Shown piece after piece: positions 37,440 to 53,776 of a stretch of DNA of 53,867 nucleotides. Position 1 is the stretch's first letter, and each line of letters begins with the position of its first letter. The position numbers and the translations under genes are program-made. Origin of the DNA: Spirogloea muscicola (taxonomy: Eukaryota > Streptophyta > Zygnematophyceae > Spirogloeales > Spirogloeaceae); assembly GCA_009602725.1 (NCBI GenBank), contig WELB01000021.1, positions 253,380 to 307,246 of the forward strand, written 5' to 3'. Under the pieces are notes generated by a model. That model was not told the DNA's origin. It made no database searches and saw only the letters and a program-made list of their open reading frames with translations.

Positions 37440-39290
37440 GATAGCGGGTGAGGGCTGTCAAGGGCCAGCCTCCCTGCAGCGAGCTACTCAGACCTGATGT
37501 TGCTCACTCGTGGGTACTGAGCTTCCCTCTGCATCGTCTATGTGTTTTGCAGTGTTTTGTAGTGTAGTCCTTTTCCGGCTCCTCTTTCGTTGGCTTTGGA
37601 CATTGTCCATTCTTTTTGGGCTGGCTTTGCCAGCCCCTCTACTTTAATGGGCGAGCACTTTCTTCTTGATCTCAACAGAGCCGATGGGCCAGCCCGCAGA
37701 CGAGAATAGCAGATCGTTCTTCTCTGAGTGAAAGCGCGTCCACATTGACTAGTGGCTGTGAGAGGCCAGCCCTCTCAGAAGGGGGCGATGGCCGTGAGAA
37801 AAGGAGGAAGGGGAGGACAGCTGTTTCAAGGTAAGGGCGATGACTTTGAGAAGCAAACCCAAAAGGACTGGACAAGGTCCGAAGGGGCAAGAATCGCTCT
37901 ATCACACAGCCACGTAACCTGCTACTACGAATGGGTGCCCAAACCGACACAACCACAAGAGCATGAGCAAGGTCCAGGAGCGTCGGCAAAGCAAAAGCAG
38001 TGATATGGCCGCCCAGGCTTGTGGACGTCACATACTGCCTGCTGCAGGGCCGGCTTGCATTGCCAAATTGCCCAGCGCTCGTCCAAGTGTGCTCATGCCC
38101 TAAGATGAGCACACATGAGCACCCTCCCGTCGGGCTCGCCACCTGCAGTAGTCAACCGCTTGCTTGCTATCTGTATGAGAGCTTCCCTGCTAATCTCAAT
38201 CTGGTCGGATTTCAAACGCCGAGTCTGGTCCTAATGGCATCACAGAGCTCAGCAGAGGAGCCGCTCGACGAGCGACGAGCAGAGACGTCAACTGGTAAGC
38301 GCGAGGCATAGTGGTGGGGAGCCGATCGGATCGACCCATAGTGGATCAGCTCTCGGTGGTGGAAGATGGGTCTGGTGGCTGCTTAGGAGAAGGAAGAAGA
38401 GCTGCTGCGCGGGGATGGCTCTGCTGGGTCGCCTGTTGCTTCACAGCCGAATGCAGGTGCTGCTTCTCTTCAAAGTCTACCTGCCTCTACTATGCCCAGC
38501 TGCCCTGCCAGTCGACAGGCGCCTTAGGAGGGCTGCCTGCCGCCAGCAATGGTACCACTGAGGTTGTTGAGGCCCATTTTCGGAAAAGGTTGCTGGCAAG
38601 GTTTTGAGCAGGCAAATTCTAAGCACCTTTGCAGCTGGTAATGATGTCGTAGTACGGTGCTTGATGGCAGGCAAGTAATGATCAATTGCAGCGAAGACTG
38701 CATGCTGCTTGGCAAGAGAGCCATACAGTCACCTCTCATCCATCAACCTCGCACCATACTCAAAGCTCATACTCAAGGTGCATCCAGCGAGGGAGCAATG
38801 TCCCCTCTTTCATCTATATTGGCCACCTGCGTGTGAAACTACGTACATCTGCAATGGAGTGATTGACTGCCAACAAAATGTGCCTATCCATATAGCTCAT
38901 TTTCAGATGGCTGGGCATCCCGGGGTTCAGATCCTCGGGAGGAGTCGTACAAAGGGTTGCATGCGGAAGACTGAAATGATCGCATACAAAAGCTGCAATG
39001 CCAGATGTTCAGCAACCGGGAGAAACTCAGGGCTCCATCTCAACCACTACTGATGTTCCTCTCTCAGTGAGGCTGTGGCTGGGAGAAGCCAGCACAAAAC
39101 ATGCACGAAAGACTCTTACAGTAGAGGGCGATGGCTGTGATTAGCCAGCCCAGAGAAAGAGTGGGAGGACAAGAACTGTCACGAGGGATCTGGAGAAACA
39201 GCCCTTCCAATGTAAGGCAATGGCTGTAAAAGGCCAGCCCAAAGGAAAGTACAGGGCCTGGAAGGGCCGGAAGGCGCAAAAAAGCAGGAT
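37440..39290. repeat. Third dispersed-repeat cluster
   Basis: Hairpin-cored copies of the family found near the left end occur near 37448, 37617 (GGGCTGGCTTTGCCAGCCC), 37752, 39067, 39130 and 39224. The flanking AAAGGACTGGACAAGGTCCG module is near 37859, and the GACTCTTACAGTAGAG module near 39111. Between about 38.0 and 39.05 kb I see no gene, only short open frames without family resemblance. Confidence 0.6.
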
Positions 39291-39299
39291 ACTGTTTGC

Positions 39300-39815
39300 C
39301 ACGACTTCCGCCAGTGGGTGCTCAATAACCTCTAGTCGGCCAGTGTACTCTCCGACCTGCGTCCACACATGGGGCACGGCCGCCAGATCGTGCGGCGCAG
39401 ATCGGGCGCCGGGCCGCGGGGCGCGCAGAGCCGCGGATCGCGATCGAGAATCGGACGGCCGGCGGGGGGCGGCCAAGCGGCGCGCTCATTGGCGGCCGCG
39501 CCCAGCGGGGGGCCCCTTATCCCCAGGATCGCCACGGCGCCGGCGGGGGGGCCGCCCTGGGCCACGAGTTCCCGGGCCCGGCCCGGGATTTGTCCACGGA
39601 TTTGATTCAAGGGCCCGGGTGGGGGCCCGTGCCCCCCGCCCCCCGGCAGGGGCGGCATTAACCCACGGTTTCGGGAGTGCTAAATGCGAGTCGCCGGGCC
39701 CGGTGTCCGTTACCGCCCAGCGGCGCCGAGGTTGTGATTGCGCTGGTCCAGTTTACACCCTCCCGACCTTCCTGCCAGCCTCGAGCCGCCGCCGCCGCCG
39801 CCGCCGCCGCGCGCC
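39300..39815 (+). promoter_or_regulatory. GC-rich 5' region of plastid GAPDH gene
   Basis: Strongly GC-rich DNA leads into a (GCC)n run at about 39788-39811, immediately before the GAPDH start codon. It probably holds the promoter and 5' UTR. An inverted CCAAT box lies near 39488. No light-responsive motif is claimed. Confidence 0.4.
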
Positions 39816-43105
<3,290 letters not shown>

Positions 43106-44061
43106 GTAGCTATTTGGGCAGGGCGGCAATTGTGATAGATCAAAAGGAGACCAGGAACAGCAGCGCAGAGCCCGACCCCAGCTTCTCCTGGCATTGAATT
43201 TTTGGCCTCTGCGCGTGGGACAGGGACCTCCATTTGGTCCAGCAGCAGCTCGTAGGTCTTCTACGAGAGGTGCAGGGCAGGCTGCAGATTAGAGCAGGCC
43301 AGCGGATTTGCGCTGTTACTGAGTGGCCACCTGGGCTACAAGGGCCTGGTCTGATCTCCTCGCTCTTCATCATGTTCCTGCCTCTCCTCTTCCCTTCCCC
43401 TCCTCTCCCCACCCCTCCTTCGCTTCCTCCCCTTGTGCACCATTTGAGGTCCCTTGTTACTTACTGAACTCTGTGACTTCTTGCGCCCCAACTTTGCACC
43501 TTGACTTTTGAGAGGCCAACGCCTCACAATGGACATGGCGTCGGTGCCTCTGGTTGCATCAGATTGTGATTGTCCCACTGGGTCCTGAGCAGAATGAGGC
43601 GGTCCAAGGTTGGCAATAGCTGAGGCCACGAGTGAGTTTGATTAGAAATAGGAATGGTGTTATGTCCGCTATGCACAGTGGGTCAGCTCCATAGCTGCCT
43701 CGACATGGAAGAACACGAATGATCAGGACGCTTCGCTTACCTCTGGAGTTCCTGAGGCAGCAAGGCTCTAGAGCTGACGAATACATGATTTGACATGGAA
43801 CTGTTGGTCGTGGAAGTGTGCGTGCAAGAGCCACCCCCTGGCTCCGCCTGCATGACTGGCGGCCGAAGTGGCAAGCTCACCGATGCACTGTCAAAGGGGC
43901 TTCGCAGCCAGCTCCCACTTGTTGAACGATGCAGACCAACGCGACCTGCATCGTTCATGAAGGCAAGTCTGGCGTCTGGTGCTGCTGCTCCGAGGGGTCG
44001 CCCGGCGCCTGCTGTGAGCTCGGCCACTCCACCACCGGCCTTGGGGGGAGGCACTGTGGCA
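43106..44061 (+). promoter_or_regulatory. Intergenic / upstream region of arabinofuranosidase gene
   Basis: The first part is the presumed GAPDH 3' UTR. A polypyrimidine-rich stretch (CT-rich) runs at about 43375-43435. Composition becomes GC-rich from about 43.9 kb toward the next start codon. No other gene is recognised. Confidence 0.4.
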
Positions 44062-47000
44062 ATGTCGTCTGGACACTGTGTCCCTGCCGCTGCCGCTGCC
44101 GCCGCCTTCCTCCTGTTGCTGGTGTCCGTGGCGTGTGCCAGCCGCCTCCCCAGGCAGGCTTGGGCTGAGCCCGGCCTCGGCAATGGCGTCAACATCACGG
44201 TGGACGCCGGAGCCGGCGGCCGCTGCATCCCCCACACGCTCTTTGGCATCTTCTTTGAGGTCAGCACGCACGGCCCGAACACCGCTGCGTTGGCCAGCGC
44301 ATGCCACAGAGCTGCATTAATTTCAACGACTTGGCGGCGTAATCGTTCGCTGTTGCGCGGCCGGCGCAGGAAATCAACCATGCGGGCATGGGCGGCCTCT
44401 GCGCAGAGCTGGTGCAGAACAGAGGTCCCCCCGCTAGCTCGCTGCCTGCCCTCGCCCGCCCACTCGCCCTGACAAAGGCCGGCCAGTTGCCACATAACAC
44501 AGCTCATTCTCCCACCTGCGATGTTCGGGTCGTTGTGCTTCGATCAAACCCTTGCAAGTATTGACGCCTGGCGGCACCCAAGGGCCTTCCAAGCAGCACT
44601 GCTGCATGTCAAATGCCATTGGGGGTTATGAGCAACCAGAATCGGGCTCTTTGGTAGGGGTTTTGAGGCTCAGGAGGGAAGCTTGCATGGTCGCACAATT
44701 GAGCTCGGACACCCCCAGAGTGCTACGTGCGCGAGTCAACCATAAGCAGCATTTAGAGGAGCAGAGCTGGCATGACGTGCTTAGGATTTAGGGCAGCGTT
44801 TGAAGAAGAGGGGCTCGTGGGATTACTTGAGGTGCATTAAGCCATCCCATGATGTGGCTCTTGAAGTGCTGGCATGGCAGCCCTCAAGTCATCACAAAGG
44901 TCCTCTAGTCAGAGCCCAAATCTTAAGTCAAAGCCCTTGGCCCACACCTTATATCGTGCTTCTGAGTCTTGACCTTGCACTATACATGTCGTTGATGTAG
45001 CTGCTTGTCACAAAAGTGCTTGCAAAACCTGCAGGCTTTGAGGCGGGCGGGCCCAACACGCCATCGTCCATTGAACCGTGGTTTCCCGTGGGCACCGAAG
45101 CGCAAGTGTGGTTGGAGACGGAGCGCTGCTCGCCATTTGTGCGCAACCCGGTTGCACTGCGGATGGAGGTCCGGTGCGAAGAGTACGAGGCCCCCTGCTC
45201 CCATGGCGTTGGTGTCAAGAACCTTGGCTATTGGGGCATGGTATTGCTACCAAAAACATATGCTCTCCAAAACCTCCTCATCCAGGGGAGCTGATTAAGT
45301 TCACGATTGTTGCACTCATGGTAATAGGACAGGCAGCTTGTGATTAATGACCAAGAAGGCCAGGCATGGTGCCCATGAGTCCAGAAAGTATGTGACATAC
45401 TTGGACGCTGCAGATTCCTTCAAAGCCAACAGCAGAAACGCTTCCTCAGCAATGGAAAGAGAAGTCATGCAATGGCGAAGGGCATGGATGACCGTATAAT
45501 TGGCGCTCTTCCAATAGAATGTGGAGGAGGGCGAGGAGTATAGGGTCATCATCTGGCTGCGGTCGGCTGACGAGGTGGACCTGAGGATCGCATTCGTCTC
45601 GGCGGCCGACGAGCGAGACACCATCGCCGCCACGCATCTTAGGTGGGCTCAGGTTCTCGACTAGCAAAGTAAGTCCGAAGCTCAGGATGGCAAGTTGCAC
45701 CCTTTGGGCAGCTAGCTCTGTGGTATGCCGTCACAGGCTTTGGTTTCCTTCATTTCCGCCTACAGCAATCCTTAGGATTTCTCATATGCTTCAAGAGCAA
45801 TACATATCCTGGGACCAATCGTGTACACCTTGACATCTTCTGCAGGCTCGCAGAGCAGCTGGCATTCAGGTGGCGTAAGGAGGAAGTGTTCTTGCGGCCC
45901 AACCGAACTGACCACGCCGCTCACCTCGCCATAACCACAACCAAAAAGGGCGTCATCTGGCTGGACCAGATCTCGGCTGCGCCTGTTCGCACCTTCAAGG
46001 TACAAGCAGATTCAATCTTTCCTGAGCCAGGTTGCAGGTCCGCAACCTGAGACCAGTTGTGCGAAGGTTCTGTCCCATCTCAAGTTGACTGTAAGTCTTG
46101 CTTAAAGTTGAGTAAATATGAGCAAGACATCGTGGTTATTTCTGGCCTCAATTCATGGTATAAGAAATAAGCTCCCTGCACTAACAGTTCGCGCTACACA
46201 GAGATCAACAGTCACTTGCTAAGTCCTTCACGACACTCATGGCGCGTGCTATCTTTCCTTCTGCAGGGGCATGGAATGAGGCTCGACCTGGCAAACTTGC
46301 TGGCCGACTTGGCGCCCGGTTTTGTCCGATTTCCTGGTGATTCTCCTCATTCTCTTCTTGACACAATCCACTTCTGTTGTTGTCAGAGTGGCCACAAGGC
46401 AGTGATATCTGCTGAGGAATCAGCAGATATCAGAAGTCAAGACCTTGTCCTAGGTAAAGCGGCTGTGGAGATATACGTGCTAGCTGACCAAGTCGCATTG
46501 TATGCAAGGTCATTCCTCTGACTGCTCTAGACGAGGTGGTCCTGCTAAAGCTATCTTATCATTATAATAGGAACTTCGAGGCCTTGTATCGGAACCCCGT
46601 ACCCTGCTATACCCTTTCTATGCTAAGCTAGAGTTGCTGACCAGGCGGTTGCTACGTCGAGGGCGACCGGCTGGCCGATGCCTTTCGATGGCGCCAGTCG
46701 GTGGGGCCATGGGAGGAGCGGCCTGGCCACTTCAACGGCGTCTGGCAGTACTGGTCCGATGACCAGCTTGGCCTGTTCGAGTACCTCCAGGTGAGGCCAA
46801 AGCCCCAGAAGACTCTGAAGGCTGGGACATGTTCGTAGGGGCTTTGTCAGGAAAACGGAATGTGAAAAATGTGTATGGACATGATTGTGGTAGCAGATTA
46901 GAGCTGAGAGTGGCCACCTTAGACATTCCATAGTCATTTTAATATGGAATAGGTGGTTTATTTTCGAATCTGATCGCAAGCACTGAACGAGGTCCTAAAA

Positions 47001-49673
47001 TGAACCCTGCAGTTCTGCGAGGACCTGGGAGCAGCTCCTGTCTGGGTTTTCAACAATGGTGAGCTTTGTAATGTGCACTTGTTTATTACACCAAGAAGAA
47101 GCAACCGAGCATCTGAATGACGGCCTTCTCCATCTTCTGAATGCTGGATAGTCTCCAAGCGCTCAAGAAGCTAAGCCTCCTTCATACTTTTTGTAGGCAT
47201 CAGCCACTCGCAGCAGGTCTTCTACCCCCTTCTGGGCCCCTTCATCAAGGTTAGTCATGTGCTCCCATGGCAAGGATAGGCTACACTCTTGCTAGCCATT
47301 TCAATCTCTAAGGTGCTTCTTATACTTACCTCTGCTGTGTCCACACTCTTATACTTTAGCCTGTCTCTGCTAACCCCTGAAGAGATTGCTCTTCACCTCC
47401 GCGCTGCAGCTTAATGCCTCATATTCTGCACCCAAGTATTTGAACCATGAAGTCAGTTTTGAAGCTATAACTGCACAGATTATCAAGCATTCATATAGGA
47501 AGCAGTTGTCGCATATCGTGAGCAGGACATCCTGGATGGTATTGAATTTGCCAGGGGCCCTGCCTCCAGCAGGTGGGGCTCGCTGAGGGCGGACATGGGC
47601 CACCCCGAGCCATTCCACCTCCACCACATTGCAATCGGCAATGAGGACTGCGGGGCTTGGAACTACAGAGGTGAGCAATCTCTTAAGTCCAGTCCAGTCA
47701 AGTTACAAAGCTTTGGCGACACAGGATGGGCTTGTCAGATACTGTGCTGGCTGAAGATGAGTGCCTGGCACAGGTCATCTGTGGAATATGTTTGACCACA
47801 GCTTGTGGAAGGCCCACAGGGGAATAGGTTTTCTAGACCTCCAATGTAGCTTTTATCTTAGTAGGGAAAGCTTGTTCTTGATATCTTCTTTGTCAGGGAG
47901 CTATCTGAGATTCTACACGGCCATCAAGGCCAAGTATCCAGACATCAAGCTCATCTCCAACTGCGATGCTACGTATAGCCCGCTGGACCATCCAGCTGAT
48001 CTCTTTGACTACCATGTAAGTCTTATCCGATTGCTGTCTATTTGACTGGTACAGCATAAGCAGTGGGTTTTACTTTTCTAAATCACATCACATTGCACAT
48101 GTCGGAGTTCGTCCATCTAGCCTCCTTTGGGTTTAACCACCGCTTGCAGATCTACACCTCAGCTGCAAACCTCTTCGAGGGCAGGACATTTTTTGACAAG
48201 GTCGACCGCAAGGGCCCCAAGGTCTGCTTCCCTCTCACATCAGTGTACACTTTGAGTCGGATGCAGTTGTAGAAGATGCCAGATAGCAAGCCTAGAAGGA
48301 TCCTCTGAACTGCGCAGCTGTGACGCGCTGATAGAGGTCTTGCAGCTCTCGTGCCAGTCAAGCCAGGAAGGCAGGCTTGTCAAGCAGCTGTCACCTAGCT
48401 ACTTCTGATGGGCTTGACAGATGTGATTATGCCTCAGGTTTTTGTCAGCGAGTACGCAGTGGTGGGTACAGACGCTGGCAAGGGCAGCCTCCTGGGCGCA
48501 GTCGCAGAAGCCGCCTACATGATGGGCCTCGAGCAGAACAGGTCTGACTGAGTCTGCAACATTTGACATCCTCCATCTAAGTGGCTGTGGCTTGGGATTT
48601 GGCTTTGCTTTGACTTGGCTTTCACCTTATATGTGCTCGTGGCAATTGGCAGCGACATTGTGGCCATGGCCAGCTACGCACCCCTCTTGGTGAATGACCA
48701 CGACCGGCGGTGGAACCCGGACGCCATTGTCTTCAACAGCTACAAAGCATACGGCACTCCAAGCTACTATGTGCAAAAACTCTTCAGAACCTCAAACAGC
48801 GCTGTGTTGCTGCCTGCCATTATGGAAGCTGACCCAGGAGCAGCCCCCGTCACAGCAGCATCAGTGGTCCGCTTTTATTGCTCACGCCGGGACCGACATT
48901 TCATGCTTCTCAAGGTAACCAGCATTGGACCTTCTTGTACTCTCCTGGCATAAATCTCCTCAACTCTACCAACTTTTAGTAGCTGTAAGACGTATGCTTA
49001 GTAAGGCTCTCTCATTGCTTGCTGGCTATGTGTAATCTACTAGCCAGGCTGCCAATGCCTTTCATTTACAACGTGATGTTGTTGGAAGTTGGGTTAGGAC
49101 ATATGGTCAGCCAAGCTCTCTCACTGCTTGCTGGCGATGTGTGTTTTATTAGCTGGGCTGCCAAATTCTTTCATCAACAACAGGATGTTGTCCACAATTT
49201 GGTATGCCTGCCCCTACCCAGGTTGTCAACATTGGGAAGGAGACTGTGCAAGTCAGACTGAGAGTGAAGGGGCTCGAAGATGCATTGGTTGACCCTGATG
49301 CCACAGTTACTGTTCTCCGAGGAGAGAGCGCAACAGACGAGAACTCTTTCCTCGAGCCCAGAAAAGTGAGTCACCTTGGACCTCACTAGTCCTCCTGCTT
49401 CTAGCAGTACGTGTTTGTGGCAGCTGAGCCATCCCCCTGGTTGTCGCCCTTTCTTCAACTCTCTTTAGCAGATAATTGAAACCACGACATATCTTGCCGT
49501 CACAGGTTGCACTCAGAAGACGGGCTGTACACAATTCGAGCGAGGACATGCTCCTCGACGTGCACCCTATGTCTGTCACCAGCCTCGAGCTGGGCACCAT
49601 CTCAGACAGCCGTGCATACCTCATGAAGGCCTCGAAGGCTACCGCTGGCCGTGTGGCAGCTGAGATTGTCTGA
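44062..49673 (+). CDS. GH51 alpha-L-arabinofuranosidase
   Basis: This secreted glycoside hydrolase removes arabinosyl side chains from cell-wall polysaccharides and arabinogalactan proteins. Sixteen exons join in frame: 44062-44259, 44370-44424, 45035-45240, 45518-45642, 45846-45999, 46267-46336, 46645-46790, 47013-47058, 47197-47249, 47526-47670, 47897-48015, 48150-48221, 48438-48541, 48653-48914, 49222-49365 and 49506-49673. They total 2067 nt and 688 residues, near the plant norm. An N-terminal signal peptide (AAAAAAAFLLLLVSVACAS) leads to PHTLFGIFFEEINHAGMGGL. A carbohydrate-binding-like segment follows (NPVALRMEV, ITTTKKGVIWLDQIS). The catalytic part has GFVRFPGGCYVEGD, the acid/base glutamate in IAIGNEDCGAWNYRG and the nucleophile in VFVSEYAVVG. 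SYAPLLVNDHDRRWNPDAIV and YGTPSYYVQKLF follow. The C-terminal beta domain is shorter in conserved blocks. Both catalytic residues are present. Confidence 0.95.
46403..46432. other. Perfect 13-bp hairpin in intron
   Basis: TGATATCTGCTGA and its exact inverse TCAGCAGATATCA flank a four-base loop GGAA. The hairpin lies in the intron between arabinofuranosidase exons ending 46336 and starting 46645. It is too short for a typical plant microRNA precursor. Confidence 0.85.
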
Positions 49674-51229
49674 TTGGACCAATGCGTCCACAGATGAGGG
49701 CTTCTACTGCAGGTTGTACAAAGGCAGGTTGCTGCATATGTGCGACCTGTATGCTACATTGTGCTTGGCTGTGTTAAGAGCAGAGCCTGATTAGACATCT
49801 ACTTGCGTGCGACCTCCACGAAAGAGGCAGCAAAGAAGAAACTGAAATACCAACAACTGAAGGGATGGCAATTTGTTCAAGGCTAACTGTCAAGCCCGAT
49901 AACTGTGATGTATCATTGGAAAAATCTAGAGTTGTATGTGTGCACATTGTAAGAAATCCCATGTAGGCAGGTCATTTGTGATTTTCAATTTCGCCAGTCG
50001 CCCACACTCAAACAACATCCCGATTACAACACCTCTTGTTCAACTTGAGGCCTTGTCTGTCATATGGTGAATAAGAGCCAGCATTCACGATCTTTCTGAT
50101 TATTTACTTCACATCGCGGACGTCAAGAGTGAGAACACGCCAATGAACAGCAAGTTCTTCACTCGTCCTTCTGGCCATTCACAGTCACCACCCTCTACTG
50201 GAAGAGTCTTTCTCTCCGGCCCCCTTTGGAGCTCGCTTCTTCAATGGCCAAACCATTAGCTATATATTGCGGCTGCTACTTTTCCAACTTACAGCTGCTG
50301 ACTGGGGGTTTCTGAGCAGACATCCTTAGTAGTCTCTGTGCATGTTGACTCACTCCCGGACCCTTCGACCTTGGTGGGCTGGCTTTTCGCAGCCCTTTGC
50401 AAGTGTTGCTGCTTCTTCTGAGCTGCATGCTGCTGACCTGTTACTAGGTATGAGTGCGGGCTTGCTCATTCATTGGTGCCATCTTTCTGGCCTAACTTTA
50501 ATCTGTATCGCGAATGGATGAAAATTACCAGTGTCCTTCGTGGGGAGAGTCTAGCTGGTATAGTAGCCTGTTTACTGAACTTCATCAAGAATCTGGACAA
50601 AGCATTATGACGACAAATGCAAGGTTCTAATCAGTCGCTGCAATACTTGGACCAGGACTGAAGACATCATTTGTATCCAGCCGCCTTAGAGAAACGACAC
50701 AACTCGGGCTAACGTCTTTAGAGCAAACCCCCCCTTCTGTGCACGCCTACTACAGATTGTCATATAGGCTTAATTGTGGTTACAGGCTCAGATGTTAGCT
50801 TTGCTGTGCTGCTCAAGGCTGTCCGTGACCTTCGGGAAGGGTACAACTCGAGGAAGGCACAGTGCTTGGAGCTCCACAGTCGACCTTAGTGCTTGCGACA
50901 CAGTAATTAAGTGATAGACGCCCAGAATTACTTCCACCAATTGGGTGCTATGGCTCAACCAAATAGCGGAAAGTCCAATCGTAGGGGACAATGGCCATGC
51001 TCTTGGACAGGGCAGCCTTCTTCTTGGGAATCCTGGCTTGGACAGCCTGCATCTGCTGGTAAGGCAGCTGCTTCGCCACCCACTCCACCAGGCCCAACGC
51101 GTTTGCCGCAAAATCTCTACCGTACCTGCTCAGCAGCAGGCCCCCAACGCAACATAATCAATCTGAATGTTTTCGTTGTTACTGTTACTACGACCTGGCA
51201 CACTAAATCAATACGTAGCTTAAATAAGC
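49674..51229. other. Intergenic interval with repeat remnants
   Basis: This holds the arabinofuranosidase 3' flank and then, at about 50165-50215 and 50360-50400 on the minus strand, remnants of the CTCTTCCAGTAGAG and GGGCTGGC hairpin repeat modules. From 50.4 to 51.2 kb no gene is recognised. It is convergent with the DUF547 gene, whose stop is at 51230. Confidence 0.45.
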
Positions 51230-53353
51230 TTAGTAAGCTTTCAGATGGCTTTCAAGGATCTTGAGAACCATGTTCTTGGCCTCAGGTGAGACAGATGACA
51301 ACTCATTTCTGCTCATTTCAAGGTCATGCTGGTGGGTTGTGTGAATGACGCATGGAACTGACCAATCCAGGATCTTGGGCAGGAGAATCTGGTCCTTTCG
51401 GTTGATGCCAATGGCGGCACGGAAGTAGTCCTCCTTTGCAATCTCGAGCTCCTCCCTCACATTCTTAGCTTTGTAGACTCGGAGCTGAATCATGGCAACA
51501 CCGATGACCACATGACAATCTGTATGAGAGAATAATGGGTGCACGATATGCAACATGCATAAGAACAATTCAGAGGCAAGATTCACAAATGTACAGCAGC
51601 ACATGGCTGAATTTTTCACAGGCAACATTGACTGAACTGCCGTTTTCAGCCAGGGAGGCACTGTAGCGACCTTGGAGGCCAATAGCTTGTTTGACAAGTG
51701 AATGGAAATGCTGGGAGGCGACTTCTACTCACCATGGGAGAAGATCGGGAGCCATTGCAGAGAGCAAACGAGACCAACGGCTCTGGCTGGTGGCAGATCA
51801 TGGGATACCTCTCATCATCATTCTTGAAGCGGTGCACTGGCAGCATCTTGACCTTTTGCACAGTACACACGTATAACTTGTTAACGGAGAATCCAGCTTA
51901 AACACTTGGCCAGCCCAGGATTGCAGGTGCAAAGTGCAAAGTGAGTGACATGCCGGATGAGTGCTAATGTGGGAATCTCACAAGTGAAGGCCGATGAGAT
52001 GACGCGCGGAGGACAGAGTACTCGATTGCGAGCGCCGAGAACTGGTGGCCTCCAACAATGAATGCGGCCTTGCTCAGAGTGTTGGCCCGCTTGAGCTGCG
52101 GCTTGGCACCTGTGCTGGGCGAGATGTAGGCCTGCAGTCGCACGGTGACGTATCAAGTTGGTGTGGCAGCTAAGAGCCAAATGCCTTGTTTTACTACAAA
52201 ACGCGCAAGACTTGTGGCAAGCGTTACATGACAAGAATCAGAACCAGGACTACCAAAAATGGACAGCGGCGGTTGCGAGCTCTATTTCTCATAAGGCATC
52301 ATCAATAAGGACAATCAAGGACAAGGGTCAAGGACTAAGCCATACATGCATGACAAGTGCGTTGTAGAGGTTGATCCAGAACGCGAGCTTCTCGTCGTCT
52401 GTAAGTCTCCCCGGATTTACCTTCGTCAGCTGCTCGGACAGCGACCTGGCGCCCGCATGTATAGGAGTAGGATGGAAACTTGTCAGCATACATAAGCTGG
52501 CCATTGCGTGCAGGCCATCAAGGCAAGATGTGGCTCTTGATGGCAACAAGTGCTTTGGAAGTCCCAAGACTGAATGCGCATTCTTAGCACTTTTGAGTCT
52601 GCAACCATTGTCACCTGAAGCGGACAAGAGAAGCTGCGGCGTCCTGACTCAGCTTTGCTTCCAGGGGCGGCGTCATCACTTCTAGCATGTTGGCGTACTC
52701 GCCTGCGTGCCAGCGTGTGGTATTTCAGTGGTCAGCCTTCCAGCAGATGAGCTTTTTAAAATTTGCGACCAGTAAGTCAACCTCTATGAGGACACACCTG
52801 CCAAGTGCATTCGAGACATGCTAAGATGCCAACAAAAGGAAATAGCTCACAACGCACCAGCCTTGCAGGTGCAAATACATCACCGGACCTGCATCAGGGC
52901 AAGGGTGTTCACTAAGGACGCCATACGGGTCCCGCGCAGACGTCTCCTGGGCCTTGACCTCCCCTGCTCCGCCGTCCTGCTCCAGCACTGACCAGTCGCC
53001 GGAGCTCTCTCGGCTGTGTGTCATGCTGCTCAAGCTCTGCAAGTCCTGCTGCAAGTCGAAGCTCTCGCTGCGGGAGAGGGGCGGTGAGGCCATTGGCGGC
53101 GTCCGGCCGCCTGCTGGCAGCGGCGGGCCTGCGCCCTTGGCAAGAGCAGCACGCTGCTGAGTCGCCGAAGTCTGGGTACGCGGCGAGGATGACGGCGACG
53201 ACAACGGCGAGAACTTGACCCACGGTGCCTGTGCATCCTGAGGCTTGATGGCTGGTGCAGCCCCCGCCGCGAAGCCCCGGGGTGGGGCCTGCGGTGGAAA
53301 TGCCGCGCCGCTGGCTGAGCTTGTGACAGACGCCGTCGGCGACGGCTCCGATC
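51230..53353 (-). CDS. DUF547 domain protein (plant type), partial
   Basis: DUF547 proteins of plants often carry an N-terminal coiled coil; their biochemical role is not established. Supported exons (minus) are about 53353-52860, 52445-52346, 52131-51982, 51852-51733 and 51484-51230. The upstream exon is low-complexity, Ser/Pro-rich (TPPMASPPLSRSESFDLQQD) and ends with ARDPYGVLSEHPCPDAGPVM. The domain follows as LTDDEKLAFWINLYNALVMH, AYISPSTGAKPQ, ANTLSKAAFIVGGHQFSALA, EPLVSFALCNGSRSSPM and VYKAKNVREELEIAKEDYF, ending HLKAY-stop. The last four exons join in phase. At least one short exon between 52.5 and 52.8 kb (possibly containing YANMLEV) is unresolved. The start codon was not found, so the gene may extend beyond 53.4 kb or past the window. 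Confidence 0.82.
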
Positions 53354-53770
53354 CTGAAGAGGCCGCACAACGCGCCGGTCAGTCGCTATTAACATTTTGG
53401 ATGGGCCAGCTGACCACAAGTGGAGGACTGGAGCTGCGCAAATGCCAGCAACATCTTAAGCGACTGATTTTGCTCCAGCTTGCAGCACCTTTCGGTTGAA
53501 GCAGTGATAATTTAAACCTTGACCCAACCTTGCCTATGTTGGAACCCTAAACCTAGCTCTGAGATAGACTCCAACTATTCTGCTAGAATGTACAGCCTTA
53601 TCAAACCCTGAAGGCACCAGAGCTGGATAGAAGTACTTCACCCAGTTCAGCAACCCCATACATGCAATAAGACCCTGAGACTACACGAGCTTGTCTGCCT
53701 GGCATCATGGTGACCCAGTGAGCAGGAGAAGCAAAATGTCAGGCACGCCAAGAGAGCAAGAGAAGGTAGA
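53354..53770. other. Upstream of DUF547 gene
   Basis: I see no clear exon here. It could contain the missing 5' exons of the DUF547 gene or its promoter. Confidence 0.3.
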
Positions 53771-53771
53771 G

Positions 53772-53776
<5 letters not shown>

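Noticed and set aside
43737-44507. 256-codon minus-strand open frame opposite the arabinofuranosidase first exon
   Set aside because: It is antisense to a well-supported exon, its residue composition is an artefact of GC-rich codons, and no family is recognised.
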